Shown here in pieces: positions 7,945 to 15,223 of a DNA stretch of 26,635 bases. The position numbers and the translations under genes are program-made. The number at the start of each line of letters is the position of its first letter. The stretch's first letter is position 1. The notes beneath the pieces were generated by a model. The model was given only the letters and a program-made list of their open reading frames with translations, had not been told where the DNA came from and searched no databases. This stretch comes from a bacterium. GTDB lineage: Bacteria; Cyanobacteriota; Vampirovibrionia; Gastranaerophilales; Gastranaerophilaceae. The DNA is taken from positions 1-26,635 of the forward strand of contig SFZC01000012.1 of NCBI GenBank assembly GCA_004558955.1, written 5' to 3'.

Positions 7945-8562
7945 TTACATCATCCCCTGTTTTGCCAAGTCTTTTTTAATTCTGTCCAAGCCTGTTTGAA
8001 TAATTCTTGAAATTCTCGATTGCGAAATATTATATTCATTTGCGATTTCTCTCAATTTTTTCTCTTGGAAAAATTTACATTCTATAAACTCACGCTCTCG
8101 GGGCGGTAATTTTTTAATAGCCTCTAATATTCCGTCTTTAAGTTCAAGAAATTCAATACTTTCCTCAGGGGTTTTGTCTTTTGATTTAATCTGAGTAGGA
8201 ACTTCCGCATCTTGCAATTCGTCAATCGACAAAATATTTTTATAAACATCTGCTCTCAATTCAACTTCATTGGTAAGTTCATCTTCTTCCGATACGGAAG
8301 CACGATTTTTGAGCGTGTACCATTTATAACGACGTCTGACCTCATTTCGGATTGCCCATTTTATTGCGGTTGATAAGTAAGAACTGTTATAAGAATCCGG
8401 GTCGTGATTTTTAAACAAGATGTAAAGTGCATGAGTACCTATATTTACAAGTTCAGGCAACTCTATCAAGTGCGACCTTGAAAACTTCTGATACTCGACT
8501 TTTGCAATAATATCTATTAAATCTCTATATTTTTTTAGTTTAATACTATCTTCAACCGACAT
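7945..8562 (-). CDS. sigma-70 family RNA polymerase sigma factor
   Basis: The 205-residue protein has region 2 at about 12-85 (with AIKWAIRNEVRRRYKWYTLK, the -10-recognition helix) and region 4 at about 145-200 (LPPREREFIECKFF followed by the helix-turn-helix LREIANEYNISQSRISRIIQTGLDRIKK). Region 1.1 is missing and region 3 is at best rudimentary, as in alternative group 3/4 sigma factors. No anti-sigma gene is next to it. It is the first gene of a tight minus-strand unit followed by gcvPB. An AGGA lies 11 nt before the ATG, a long spacing. A dyad of 12-bp arms flanks its promoter and start codon, hinting at repression or autoregulation. The regulon is unknown. Confidence 0.9.
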   Translation of the reverse strand: MSVEDSIKLKKYRDLIDIIAKVEYQKFSRSHLIELPELVNIGTHALYILFKNHDPDSYNSSYLSTAIKWAIRNEVRRRYKWYTLKNRASVSEEDELTNEVELRADVYKNILSIDELQDAEVPTQIKSKDKTPEESIEFLELKDGILEAIKKLPPREREFIECKFFQEKKLREIANEYNISQSRISRIIQTGLDRIKKDLAKQGMM

Positions 8563-8613
8563 TATGATAACAATCCTAATAAAAATAACTTTCTTACTAT
8601 AGTTATCATATCA
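8563..8613. promoter_or_regulatory. inverted repeat and promoter between sigma factor and stress protein genes
   Basis: TATGATAAC at 8563-8571 and GTTATCATA at 8602-8610 are perfect 9-bp inverted copies; extended to 12 bp they match at 11 positions. The right copy contains a minus-strand extended -10 (TGATATGAT, 8605-8613) for the sigma factor gene, and the left copy touches its start codon. Arm centres are about 39 bp apart, close to four helical turns, a spacing compatible with a looped or paired operator. Confidence 0.4.
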
Positions 8614-8687
8614 GAAAAAAATGTATATGGGAAGGTAATGTAATTTTCCTTAACATATTGTATCTTACCCAAAAAGGAGAAATATTT

Positions 8688-9542
8688 ATGAAGATTTTAT
8701 TCTGTACTGACGGGTCAAATATAAGCCTTAATGCGATGAAAAATTTTTCGCACTGGGCAAAATGCGGAATTGTAGATATTGTTTGCGTAATAGATTGGAG
8801 TTTTTTGCCCGATTCTGCAGCGATTGAAGATTCAAATTTTGTTATGCAATGCACAAATACCGCCGATGAAATTCTTGATAATGCGGAAAGACTTTTAACA
8901 AGCCATGAAATAGTAGCAGGTGAAAAACTCAAACTTTGTGGAACCGTAATTGACGGAATTTTAGAAATTTGTGACAAGAAAGACTATGACTACATAGTTT
9001 TAGGTTCACACGGTAAAAAAGGTATTCAGAAATGGCTCGGCTCGGTTTCGCAAGAAATTGCAAGTGCAGTTAAAATTCCCGTTTATATTTCTAAACTATC
9101 AAATGAGTGTAAAAAGGTTTTAATAACCGTTGACGGAACGGAAAAAAGTAAACTTTGTGTCGAAAAGCTTTTAAACACAATGAACCTGCAAGACAAAAAC
9201 CTTCATTTATTAACGGTTTATGAAATGCCTGATTTTCTATTCCTGAAAGGAAATGTTGATTCTAATTGGCTATTAGAAATTCAAAATAAGCAAGAAGTTG
9301 CAGCAATGCTTACCCTGAACGAAATTGAAACCTTACTAAAAGATAACGGGCTTGAAAACTACCAAAAGACAATCACGCAAGGAATTCCCGCTACCGAAAT
9401 TTTGAAATACGCAACTTCAAACAATATTGACCTAATCGTTTGCGGAAACAAAAATTACAAAAAATTGTCAAAATTTTTGTTAGGCTCAGTCAGTCTGAGA
9501 GTTCTTGAAAATACTGATTCTGATGTTTTAATCATCAAGTAA
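8688..9542 (+). CDS. tandem universal stress protein (two UspA domains)
   Basis: The 284-residue product contains two UspA-like domains, at about 1-136 (MKILFCTDGSN...) and 142-284 (KKVLITVDGTEKSK...). Usp proteins bind ATP or dimerise and are induced by stress or growth arrest. Domain 1 has a nucleotide-loop motif GSHG...GS at 106-119 with 8 instead of 9 intervening residues; domain 2 has GNKN...GS near 253, with the second Gly replaced by Asn. Nucleotide binding may therefore be altered. The start at 8688 is chosen because AGGAG (8675-8679) lies 8 nt upstream; an in-frame ATG at 8658 lacks this. It is divergent from the sigma factor, and its end overlaps the convergent LD-carboxypeptidase by 15 nt. 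Confidence 0.9.
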   Translation: MKILFCTDGSNISLNAMKNFSHWAKCGIVDIVCVIDWSFLPDSAAIEDSNFVMQCTNTADEILDNAERLLTSHEIVAGEKLKLCGTVIDGILEICDKKDYDYIVLGSHGKKGIQKWLGSVSQEIASAVKIPVYISKLSNECKKVLITVDGTEKSKLCVEKLLNTMNLQDKNLHLLTVYEMPDFLFLKGNVDSNWLLEIQNKQEVAAMLTLNEIETLLKDNGLENYQKTITQGIPATEILKYATSNNIDLIVCGNKNYKKLSKFLLGSVSLRVLENTDSDVLIIK

Positions 9543-10430
9543 AAAGTTTTCAGCAAAAATTCCGTCAGAAGTTAATTTTGCAAACGCACCACAAGGAATT
9601 GTTGCCTTAGTTTTGCAATGACCAAACGGAAATCCTTTAACGACAGGAAGGTTGTTTTTTGTTTCAATTTCAGATAAAAAATTATCAAAATCAGACAGGC
9701 TGTCTAACCCCGTAAACTCCCCGCAAACAACCGCAGAAATATTTTCACGGAATTTTTCTATATTAAATAACTGGGTAAAATATCGGTCAAGTTTGTATGC
9801 AGGTTCGCCAATATCTTCGGCAAACAAGATAAATTTTTCATCGGGAATAAAACCCGTTCCGCACAAAGAAGCAAGTGTTGCCAAATTTCCGCCAAACAAA
9901 ACTCCTTCGACTGGAGCAAAATTTTTCTCAGGAGAATTTGATTTTATGCTAAAACGACCTGTTTGCAAAGTTTCAAAAAAATGTTTTTCTGTAAAAGTAT
10001 CAATTTCACTCGAAAAATCGCCTTGAGCCATTGGTGCTGAAAAATTAAGAAGTCCGCATTTTTTATAAAAAACAGAATTTAGAACAGTTACGTCAGAATA
10101 TCCGCAAAAAATTTTCGGGTGATTTTTGATAATCGAATAATTGATTTTTTCCACCAATCGCAATGCTCCATAACCACCTCTAGCACATAAAATCATCTTG
10201 ATTTCATCATCGGAAAAGGCATTATGTAAATCCTCGAGCCGTTGCTGGTCACTTCCCGCAAGATATCCGCTCCAATTGCATTTTATATGAGAACCTAATT
10301 TAACTTTAAAACCTTTTTGCTCAAAATATTCTACAGACTGTAAAATTTTGTTAAAATCGACTTCTCCTGACGGAGCAATAATACCGATAGTATCCCCGAT
10401 TTTGAGTTTCTCAGGTTTAATTAAGTTCAT
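9528..10430 (-). CDS. LD-carboxypeptidase (peptidase family S66)
   Basis: The 300-residue enzyme matches LdcA/MccF-type serine carboxypeptidases, which cleave the terminal D-alanine from tetrapeptide stems during murein recycling. The expected catalytic triad is visible: Ser112 in CGYSDVT, Glu205 in AEDIGEPAYKLDRY and His271 in FPFGHCKTKATIPCG. Other family segments are GDTIGIIAPSG near the start, GYLAGSDQQRLEDL and CARGGYGALRL. There is no signal peptide, so it should be cytosolic like LdcA; an MccF-like role in cleaving peptide-nucleotides is possible. AAGGAGAG lies close upstream of the ATG. Its last 15 nt overlap the end of the stress protein gene on the other strand. Confidence 0.92.
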   Translation of the reverse strand: MNLIKPEKLKIGDTIGIIAPSGEVDFNKILQSVEYFEQKGFKVKLGSHIKCNWSGYLAGSDQQRLEDLHNAFSDDEIKMILCARGGYGALRLVEKINYSIIKNHPKIFCGYSDVTVLNSVFYKKCGLLNFSAPMAQGDFSSEIDTFTEKHFFETLQTGRFSIKSNSPEKNFAPVEGVLFGGNLATLASLCGTGFIPDEKFILFAEDIGEPAYKLDRYFTQLFNIEKFRENISAVVCGEFTGLDSLSDFDNFLSEIETKNNLPVVKGFPFGHCKTKATIPCGAFAKLTSDGIFAENFLLDD

Positions 10431-10458
10431 AAACTCTCCTTTTTATTTTATTATTTGT

Positions 10459-10464
10459 TATAAT
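10459..10464 (+). promoter_or_regulatory. extended -10 promoter for dnaX
   Basis: TATAAT at 10459-10464 is preceded by TGT (10456-10458), giving an extended -10. Nine bases follow before the ATG at 10474, and no Shine-Dalgarno site exists, so the mRNA should have at most a few untranslated bases. Confidence 0.55.
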
Positions 10465-10465
10465 C

Positions 10466-10474
10466 ATCATATCA
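10466..10474 (-). promoter_or_regulatory. extended -10 promoter for the LD-carboxypeptidase gene
   Basis: The minus strand reads TGATATGAT, the same box as at the sigma factor gene. It would give a leader of about 29 nt containing AAGGAGAG. It sits one base from the dnaX -10 on the other strand and overlaps the first base of the dnaX start codon, so the two promoters cannot be occupied at once. Confidence 0.45.
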
Positions 10475-12369
10475 TGGATAATAATTACATACCTTTATAT
10501 AGAAAATACAGACCGCAAGCGATAGAGCAAATCGTAGGTCAAGAGCATATCAAAAAAGCACTCGCAAATGCTATCAATATGGATAGAATTTCGCATGCTT
10601 ATCTTTTCACCGGACCTCGTGGAACCGGTAAAACTTCTACCGCCAGAATTTTTGCAAAATCGCTAAACTGTGTGAACGGTCCTACGATAACGCCTTGTAA
10701 TGAGTGTGAAAACTGCAAAAACATTACAAATTCAATTCCAATTGACGTTATTGAAATCGATGCAGCAAGTAACCGTTCCGTTAACGATGCTGACGAAATT
10801 ATCCAAAAAGTCGCCTTGTCACCTGTGCAAAGTCGTTACAAAATCTATATAATCGACGAAGTTCACATGCTTACAAATCAAGCGTTTAATGCACTGTTGA
10901 AAACGCTAGAAGAACCGCCAAAAAATGTAATTTTCATCCTAGCAACAACGGAAGTTCACAAGGTTTTGGACACAATTAAGAGTCGTTGCCAAAGATTTGA
11001 TTTTAAACGTATCACAACCGAAGATATCGTAAAACATTTGCGATACATTGCGGATAGGGAAAAAATAAACATTACGGACGATGCACTTTTATATATTGCA
11101 CAAAACTCAGCGGGCGGAATGCGTGACAGTATCGCTCTTCTTGACCAGTTAAGCGTTCTTAATTCATCTAAAAGTGCGATTTCTGTTGATGATATTAACA
11201 GTTTACTCGGCAGATTGTCCTTTTCAACCCTTACAGAACTTTTTAAGGCAATAATTACATCAAACCAAAACGAAGCGTTAAAAGTTCTGAATGACATTTA
11301 TAACAAGGGAAATGAGCCTGTTCAGATTTTGTCAAACTTACTTGAATACTTTAGAAATGCACTTATTCTGAAATCTGTTGGAAATAACGTAACAAATTTG
11401 GTCGTTCAACTTAATGAAGAGCAAACGCAAACACTTTCAAGTGCTTTATCAGATATTGAGGCACATCAACTGGTTTCACTGATTGATAAATGTGCCAATT
11501 ATATTAAGGAATTAAAATTGACCGCAAATCCTAAATTGTGGCTAGATGTGGCGATTTTGGACATGTCAAATTTAGCTCAGAATACAAAACTTGAAGATTT
11601 GCAAAAACGAATTTCACTGCTTGAATCAGACGAGGGTGCAAGACAAATTAACATGTCACCATACAATACGCCGCCAACACCGGTCAAAAAGTCTGAAGTC
11701 ATGAAACCAATGGGAGCAACACCGCAACCGCAAAGAGTTAAAGAGGTGCAAGCACCAATGCCAAAAACGCAAGCACCAGCATCTGTTGAAGAAGTTTTGA
11801 CAGACAGTGTTCCAATGTCAAAATCCGCCTCTCCAAATTCATTGAAAGCTTTGTGGGCAAAATTATTGGAAAATATTTCAAGCTTCCCGTCAAGAGCTAT
11901 TCTTAAACAACAGGCTATCCCTGTTAAATTAACACCTGACGAGGTTATTATCACAATAAAAAACCCTAGTTGGTTAAAACAATTCGGACCGGAAGGCTCA
12001 AAACATTCCTTTATCGTTCAGGCAACAACCGCAATATTTGGAAAATCGGTAGGCAAAGTTATTGTTCGTGCTCCTGAATCAGGTGATGAGGCAATAAAAA
12101 AAGAACAAGCAGCCGCAGATGACGAAAAGCCTGCCCCTGCACAAAATTCAACAGCAACCAGACAAGCGCAACAAACTGCCGCAAAAGAAGAGGCTAGAGA
12201 AGAAGAGCAGGAAGCAAAAGAGGTAATTTCTTCAATGCCTAAAATACCTCAACCGCCACAAAACATTCAGCAACCTGTAAAACGAAGAGCGTTAGACGGT
12301 TCCGATTCTTTCCACTCAGACGGGGTTAATATGGTCATAGATTTGTTTGACGGAAAATTCATCGAATAA
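10474..12369 (+). CDS. dnaX: DNA polymerase III subunit tau (possibly also gamma), DnaX
   Basis: The 631-residue clamp-loader ATPase opens and loads the beta clamp. Features seen: Walker A GPRGTGKT at 47-54, zinc cysteines C66, C75, C78 and C81, Walker B IIDEVHML at 127-133, and the sensor segment SRCQRF at 170-175. Domain III follows to about residue 380, then a Pro/Gln/Ala-rich tail to 631. The start is placed at 10474 (MDNNYIPLYRKYRP); an in-frame start 126 nt upstream would run across the LD-carboxypeptidase gene and its promoter. Seven A residues at 12096-12102 lie in frame as A-AAA-AAA-G. A -1 shift there would meet TGA at 12120-12122 and give a product of about 548 residues, resembling gamma. 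Confidence 0.96.
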   Translation: MDNNYIPLYRKYRPQAIEQIVGQEHIKKALANAINMDRISHAYLFTGPRGTGKTSTARIFAKSLNCVNGPTITPCNECENCKNITNSIPIDVIEIDAASNRSVNDADEIIQKVALSPVQSRYKIYIIDEVHMLTNQAFNALLKTLEEPPKNVIFILATTEVHKVLDTIKSRCQRFDFKRITTEDIVKHLRYIADREKINITDDALLYIAQNSAGGMRDSIALLDQLSVLNSSKSAISVDDINSLLGRLSFSTLTELFKAIITSNQNEALKVLNDIYNKGNEPVQILSNLLEYFRNALILKSVGNNVTNLVVQLNEEQTQTLSSALSDIEAHQLVSLIDKCANYIKELKLTANPKLWLDVAILDMSNLAQNTKLEDLQKRISLLESDEGARQINMSPYNTPPTPVKKSEVMKPMGATPQPQRVKEVQAPMPKTQAPASVEEVLTDSVPMSKSASPNSLKALWAKLLENISSFPSRAILKQQAIPVKLTPDEVIITIKNPSWLKQFGPEGSKHSFIVQATTAIFGKSVGKVIVRAPESGDEAIKKEQAAADDEKPAPAQNSTATRQAQQTAAKEEAREEEQEAKEVISSMPKIPQPPQNIQQPVKRRALDGSDSFHSDGVNMVIDLFDGKFIE

Positions 12370-12469
12370 TTATTAACAAACGTAACGATCTGTAAAAAAA
12401 CAGTAAATAAAAAGTGTTTAAATTTGTTATTAAAAGTGTAGGCAGTGTGTAATTTTGGAGTTTTATGCA

Positions 12470-13090
12470 GTGAAAAACTCGACAGTAGCGATTATTTTTA
12501 TCATATTGATTGGCGTGGTGTTTGACCAAACACAAGCAGCTATTGAAACGATTAAGGACGAACCGTACTTCAAGGTAAGATATGAAAGACCGCATTTACC
12601 CGCAAATGTAGGGTCTGCTTATGCTACTTCCCAGCACTTGAACACTTACCACAGCCATTTACAAACGAATAAACAAAGAATTGTTCAGGAGCATAAGGCA
12701 CAACAAGCAAAACTTGCTGCCATAGAAAAGCGAAAACAAATTGCTCAAAAACTTCTCAAAGATGACAGGCGAGAAAGCATAAGATTTAGAACGGCAGACT
12801 GCAAAACACCCGTAAAAATAACGATGAACAACCAACCGATGAAAAATATCATAGATATTTCAAACGGTGGACTTGGCTTAAAAAGTCAGGTTTTGAAGGT
12901 TAATGACGAAATTCCGATAGAGGTCTCTTATAAGGGAACAGAGGTTTCAACCACCTTGAAAATAGTAAACAATAATAACGGCAGAGTCGGCGGAAAATTT
13001 GTAAAAAACAATAATATAAATGAAGGCAAATTATTGCACATCGCCGCCTTGCTTGAACAAGACAACGAAATGCTGATTACAAGGTTTTAA
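12470..13090 (+). CDS. PilZ-domain protein with N-terminal signal or anchor segment
   Basis: The 206-residue product has a hydrophobic N-terminus (5-18, ending FDQTQAA), a charged helical region (60-98) and a C-terminal PilZ domain. The cyclic-di-GMP motifs RxxxR (R101-R105 in RRESIRF) and DxSxxG (D129-G134 in DISNGG) are intact. PilZ domains bind c-di-GMP and control motility, adhesion or exopolysaccharide. The preferred start is GTG at 12470, 9 nt after GGAG (12457-12460); a TTG at 12455 would overlap that site. The Lys-only N-terminus predicts N-in, C-out topology, placing the PilZ domain outside the cytoplasm, which is unexpected for this ligand. It follows dnaX by 100 nt with no clear terminator. 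Confidence 0.85.
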   Translation: MKNSTVAIIFIILIGVVFDQTQAAIETIKDEPYFKVRYERPHLPANVGSAYATSQHLNTYHSHLQTNKQRIVQEHKAQQAKLAAIEKRKQIAQKLLKDDRRESIRFRTADCKTPVKITMNNQPMKNIIDISNGGLGLKSQVLKVNDEIPIEVSYKGTEVSTTLKIVNNNNGRVGGKFVKNNNINEGKLLHIAALLEQDNEMLITRF

Positions 13091-13142
13091 AAACGCATAG
13101 ATGCAAAATATTTTGTACAGATTCTGAATAACAAACCACTTG

Positions 13143-13194
13143 CTAAGCACACAAAATATCATTCCAGACAACACAAACAGTAGTGAGTGCTTGG
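13143..13194. other. weak inverted repeat in the intergenic region after the PilZ gene
   Basis: The 137-bp gap between the convergent PilZ and 603-residue protein genes holds CTAAGCAC (13143-13150) and GTGCTTGG (13187-13194), which can pair over 8 bp including one G-U, with a 36-nt loop. A 12-bp palindrome CAAAATATTTTG lies at 13104-13115. Neither carries a U-tract of terminator type. No gene is visible in this gap. Confidence 0.2.
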
Positions 13195-13227
13195 TAATCC
13201 GCTTTTGGGAAGATTTCTAAAAACACC

Positions 13228-15039
13228 TTATACTCTTGCTCGTCTGATTTTTGAGAAGCCTGCAACTCTGTTATTTGATTGTGCGGTCATTTGCACACCT
13301 TGTTGCTGATTTCCGCCAAGTTGAGCACCTGCTTGTTGCAAGAAGCTACCGAATTGCATTGCAGTTTGCATTTTTTCACCAAAAGTTGCTTTTCCTGCAC
13401 TTGCTGCTACGTTTGATTGAGTTTGTGCAAGTGTTGAACCTGCTTTGGCACTGTATTTTGCAACGTTAGAATCAGCCTTAGTCATTGCTTTTTCTAATTT
13501 TGAAGTATCTTTTCCGACCGATTGTGCTTTGTCAATTTTTGCACTCAACTTGTTTGATACTTTTTGGTTGGCGTTTGCTACTTCTTGGTTTACACCTTTA
13601 AAGCCGTTTGAAATTTCTTTTGTACCTTTAGCAGCAGAAACGCCTGACATAACTGCAGCACCGGCAGAAGTCAAAGCTCCTGAAATATTACCTTGTGCTG
13701 CGTAAACTGCAGTTTTGGTAACGCTTGCGGCACATTTTCCGTATTGACCGATTGTTTCAACACCAATACCGACTTTTTCAACTGTTCCACCTGCAGTAAT
13801 CAAGGCTTGACCACCTACAATCATTGCCATACCGGTAGCAATCATACCTTTACCAACATATTGTGTGGTTTGACCTGCCATTACGGTATAACCTGCGATT
13901 TCATCTGCTTTATTCGCAATATTTAAAACATTGTTTGATTCTGTTTGTTGAGCGATTACAGCTTTTTGGTTTGCTACTGCTGTTTTTTGGTAAGTTTTTG
14001 CGGTTCTTGATAAAGTTCTTACTTTTTTATTTGTTGAAACTTGAACTTTTTTCAATCTTGTTTGAGAAGTCTGCATATCAGATTGAGTTGAACCCAATCT
14101 TGAAGATGCAGAAGATAATTTATTTTGAGCCTCAGTTCTTTCTTCTTCTGTTGCGTTTTCATTAGATAAAATTGTATTTTGTTGTTCTGCTTCAGTTTGT
14201 GCCTCTTCAACTTCGGCTGACAATTTTTCCAGTTTAACGGCAGCCTTTTGCATATCTTTTTGAGATTTTGCAATAGCCTTTTCTTCAGCTTTCATTTGTT
14301 TTTGAAATTTCTTATCATCAGTTTTCATCTTTTTGTTAAGAGATTTCATTTCAGAAGCAGATTTATTCATTTGGGTCGTGCCAGCTTCTGCTCGAGCAGT
14401 TGCTGATTTTGAATCATTTGCACTTCCCGTTGCATCAGATTTTGCTTCTTCACCTGCTGCAGCATCTGTTTTTTGTTCAGATTTTTTTGTACCGTCAGCA
14501 TTTTGAGTTTCGTTGTTGTCGTTAGAAACATTTGAAGCTCGTTTACTAATTTCAGATTTTACTCTGTTTAATTTTTTATCAGCAGAATTTTGCAAATATC
14601 TTGGAACATTCGAATCTTTCATTTCAGTTAATTGTTGCTTCAAATCGTCCAATTCACTTGCTGAACATGAAGTTAAATTATCAAAATCAATATTGCTGAT
14701 ATCTATTCTTTTTGCATTGTCTTCTTTTTCATTTTTTTGTTCTGCTCTGTCAGTTCTTTGAGAAGAACCTGTTTTTGAAGCTTGGTCAACTGATTTTGCA
14801 GTATTTGCTTTCAATAAAGATTCTGTTGCTGAAGTTTGTCTTGCAGATGCGGTTTTATTTGATGATGTAGTTTCAAAATTACCGCTGACTTGATTTGTGT
14901 TTGCTTTAAAGATTGACCCGTTCATAGTCATGTGAGCAGGAACTTTTGAAGATAAGCCGGACTTTTGAGCCTGACCATTCTTCATGGTCTTCAAAAGCTT
15001 TTGTATATCAATATTTGAATTTACGCCGTTTATACTCAC
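13228..15039 (-). CDS. large coiled-coil protein with Gly/Ala-rich hydrophobic core, translocator-like architecture
   Basis: The 603-residue protein has no signal peptide and no family I can name. Residues 1-110 are Ser/Thr/Asn/Gln-rich and probably disordered; about 225-375 is a long Lys/Glu/Gln coiled coil. Residues 381-472 are a Gly/Ala/Val-rich hydrophobic stretch with repeated small-residue spacing (GKGMIATGMAMIVGG and onward), and 475-545 is again coiled coil. The Gln-rich tail ends in basic FSKIRRARV. Coiled coil / hydrophobic hairpin / coiled coil is the layout of type III secretion translocators (IpaB, SipB, YopB) and some pore-forming toxins, but no sequence identity is claimed. The start is GTG at 15037-15039, with GGAGAG 9 nt upstream. 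Only two Cys are present (125 and 436). No secretion genes are nearby. Confidence 0.75.
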   Translation of the reverse strand: MSINGVNSNIDIQKLLKTMKNGQAQKSGLSSKVPAHMTMNGSIFKANTNQVSGNFETTSSNKTASARQTSATESLLKANTAKSVDQASKTGSSQRTDRAEQKNEKEDNAKRIDISNIDFDNLTSCSASELDDLKQQLTEMKDSNVPRYLQNSADKKLNRVKSEISKRASNVSNDNNETQNADGTKKSEQKTDAAAGEEAKSDATGSANDSKSATARAEAGTTQMNKSASEMKSLNKKMKTDDKKFQKQMKAEEKAIAKSQKDMQKAAVKLEKLSAEVEEAQTEAEQQNTILSNENATEEERTEAQNKLSSASSRLGSTQSDMQTSQTRLKKVQVSTNKKVRTLSRTAKTYQKTAVANQKAVIAQQTESNNVLNIANKADEIAGYTVMAGQTTQYVGKGMIATGMAMIVGGQALITAGGTVEKVGIGVETIGQYGKCAASVTKTAVYAAQGNISGALTSAGAAVMSGVSAAKGTKEISNGFKGVNQEVANANQKVSNKLSAKIDKAQSVGKDTSKLEKAMTKADSNVAKYSAKAGSTLAQTQSNVAASAGKATFGEKMQTAMQFGSFLQQAGAQLGGNQQQGVQMTAQSNNRVAGFSKIRRARV

Positions 15040-15162
15040 TTTTTAAAGCTCTCCAAATTTTAAACTCTCTTATATATATAAAAAATTTTAAAAGTGCCGA
15101 ATTTCAGAAGTGTTTAAATTGTTTACATTTAGTTACAATTAGAAAAAATAAGGTTAAAATAT

Positions 15163-15171
15163 TGATATAAT
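15163..15171 (+). promoter_or_regulatory. extended -10 promoter for fabI
   Basis: TGATATAAT at 15163-15171 is a consensus extended -10 in the gap between the divergent 603-residue gene and fabI. Initiation near 15178 would give a leader of about 45 nt carrying the AGGGAG site before the ATG. No -35 match is seen. Confidence 0.5.
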
Positions 15172-15223
15172 TTTATATTTTTGATAAAATTGAGGAGTAA
15201 AAGAGATTAGGGAGAACTTTACT

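Noticed and set aside
8606..8977. Minus-strand 123-codon frame over the universal stress protein gene
   Set aside because: It overlaps the stress protein and sigma promoter regions. No domain or ribosome site is seen, so it is an antisense shadow.
10348..10473. Longer in-frame start for dnaX adding 42 residues
   Set aside because: The extension overlaps the divergent LD-carboxypeptidase gene and both promoters, and conserved DnaX begins at MDNNYIPLYRKYRP (10474).
12390..12403. CTGT-A7-ACAG hairpin after dnaX as a terminator
   Set aside because: The stem is only 4 bp, and no T-tract follows it.
13251..14761. Plus-strand frames across the coiled-coil gene
   Set aside because: They are shadows of the Ser/Lys/Gln-rich minus-strand gene. 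They lack Shine-Dalgarno sites and domains.
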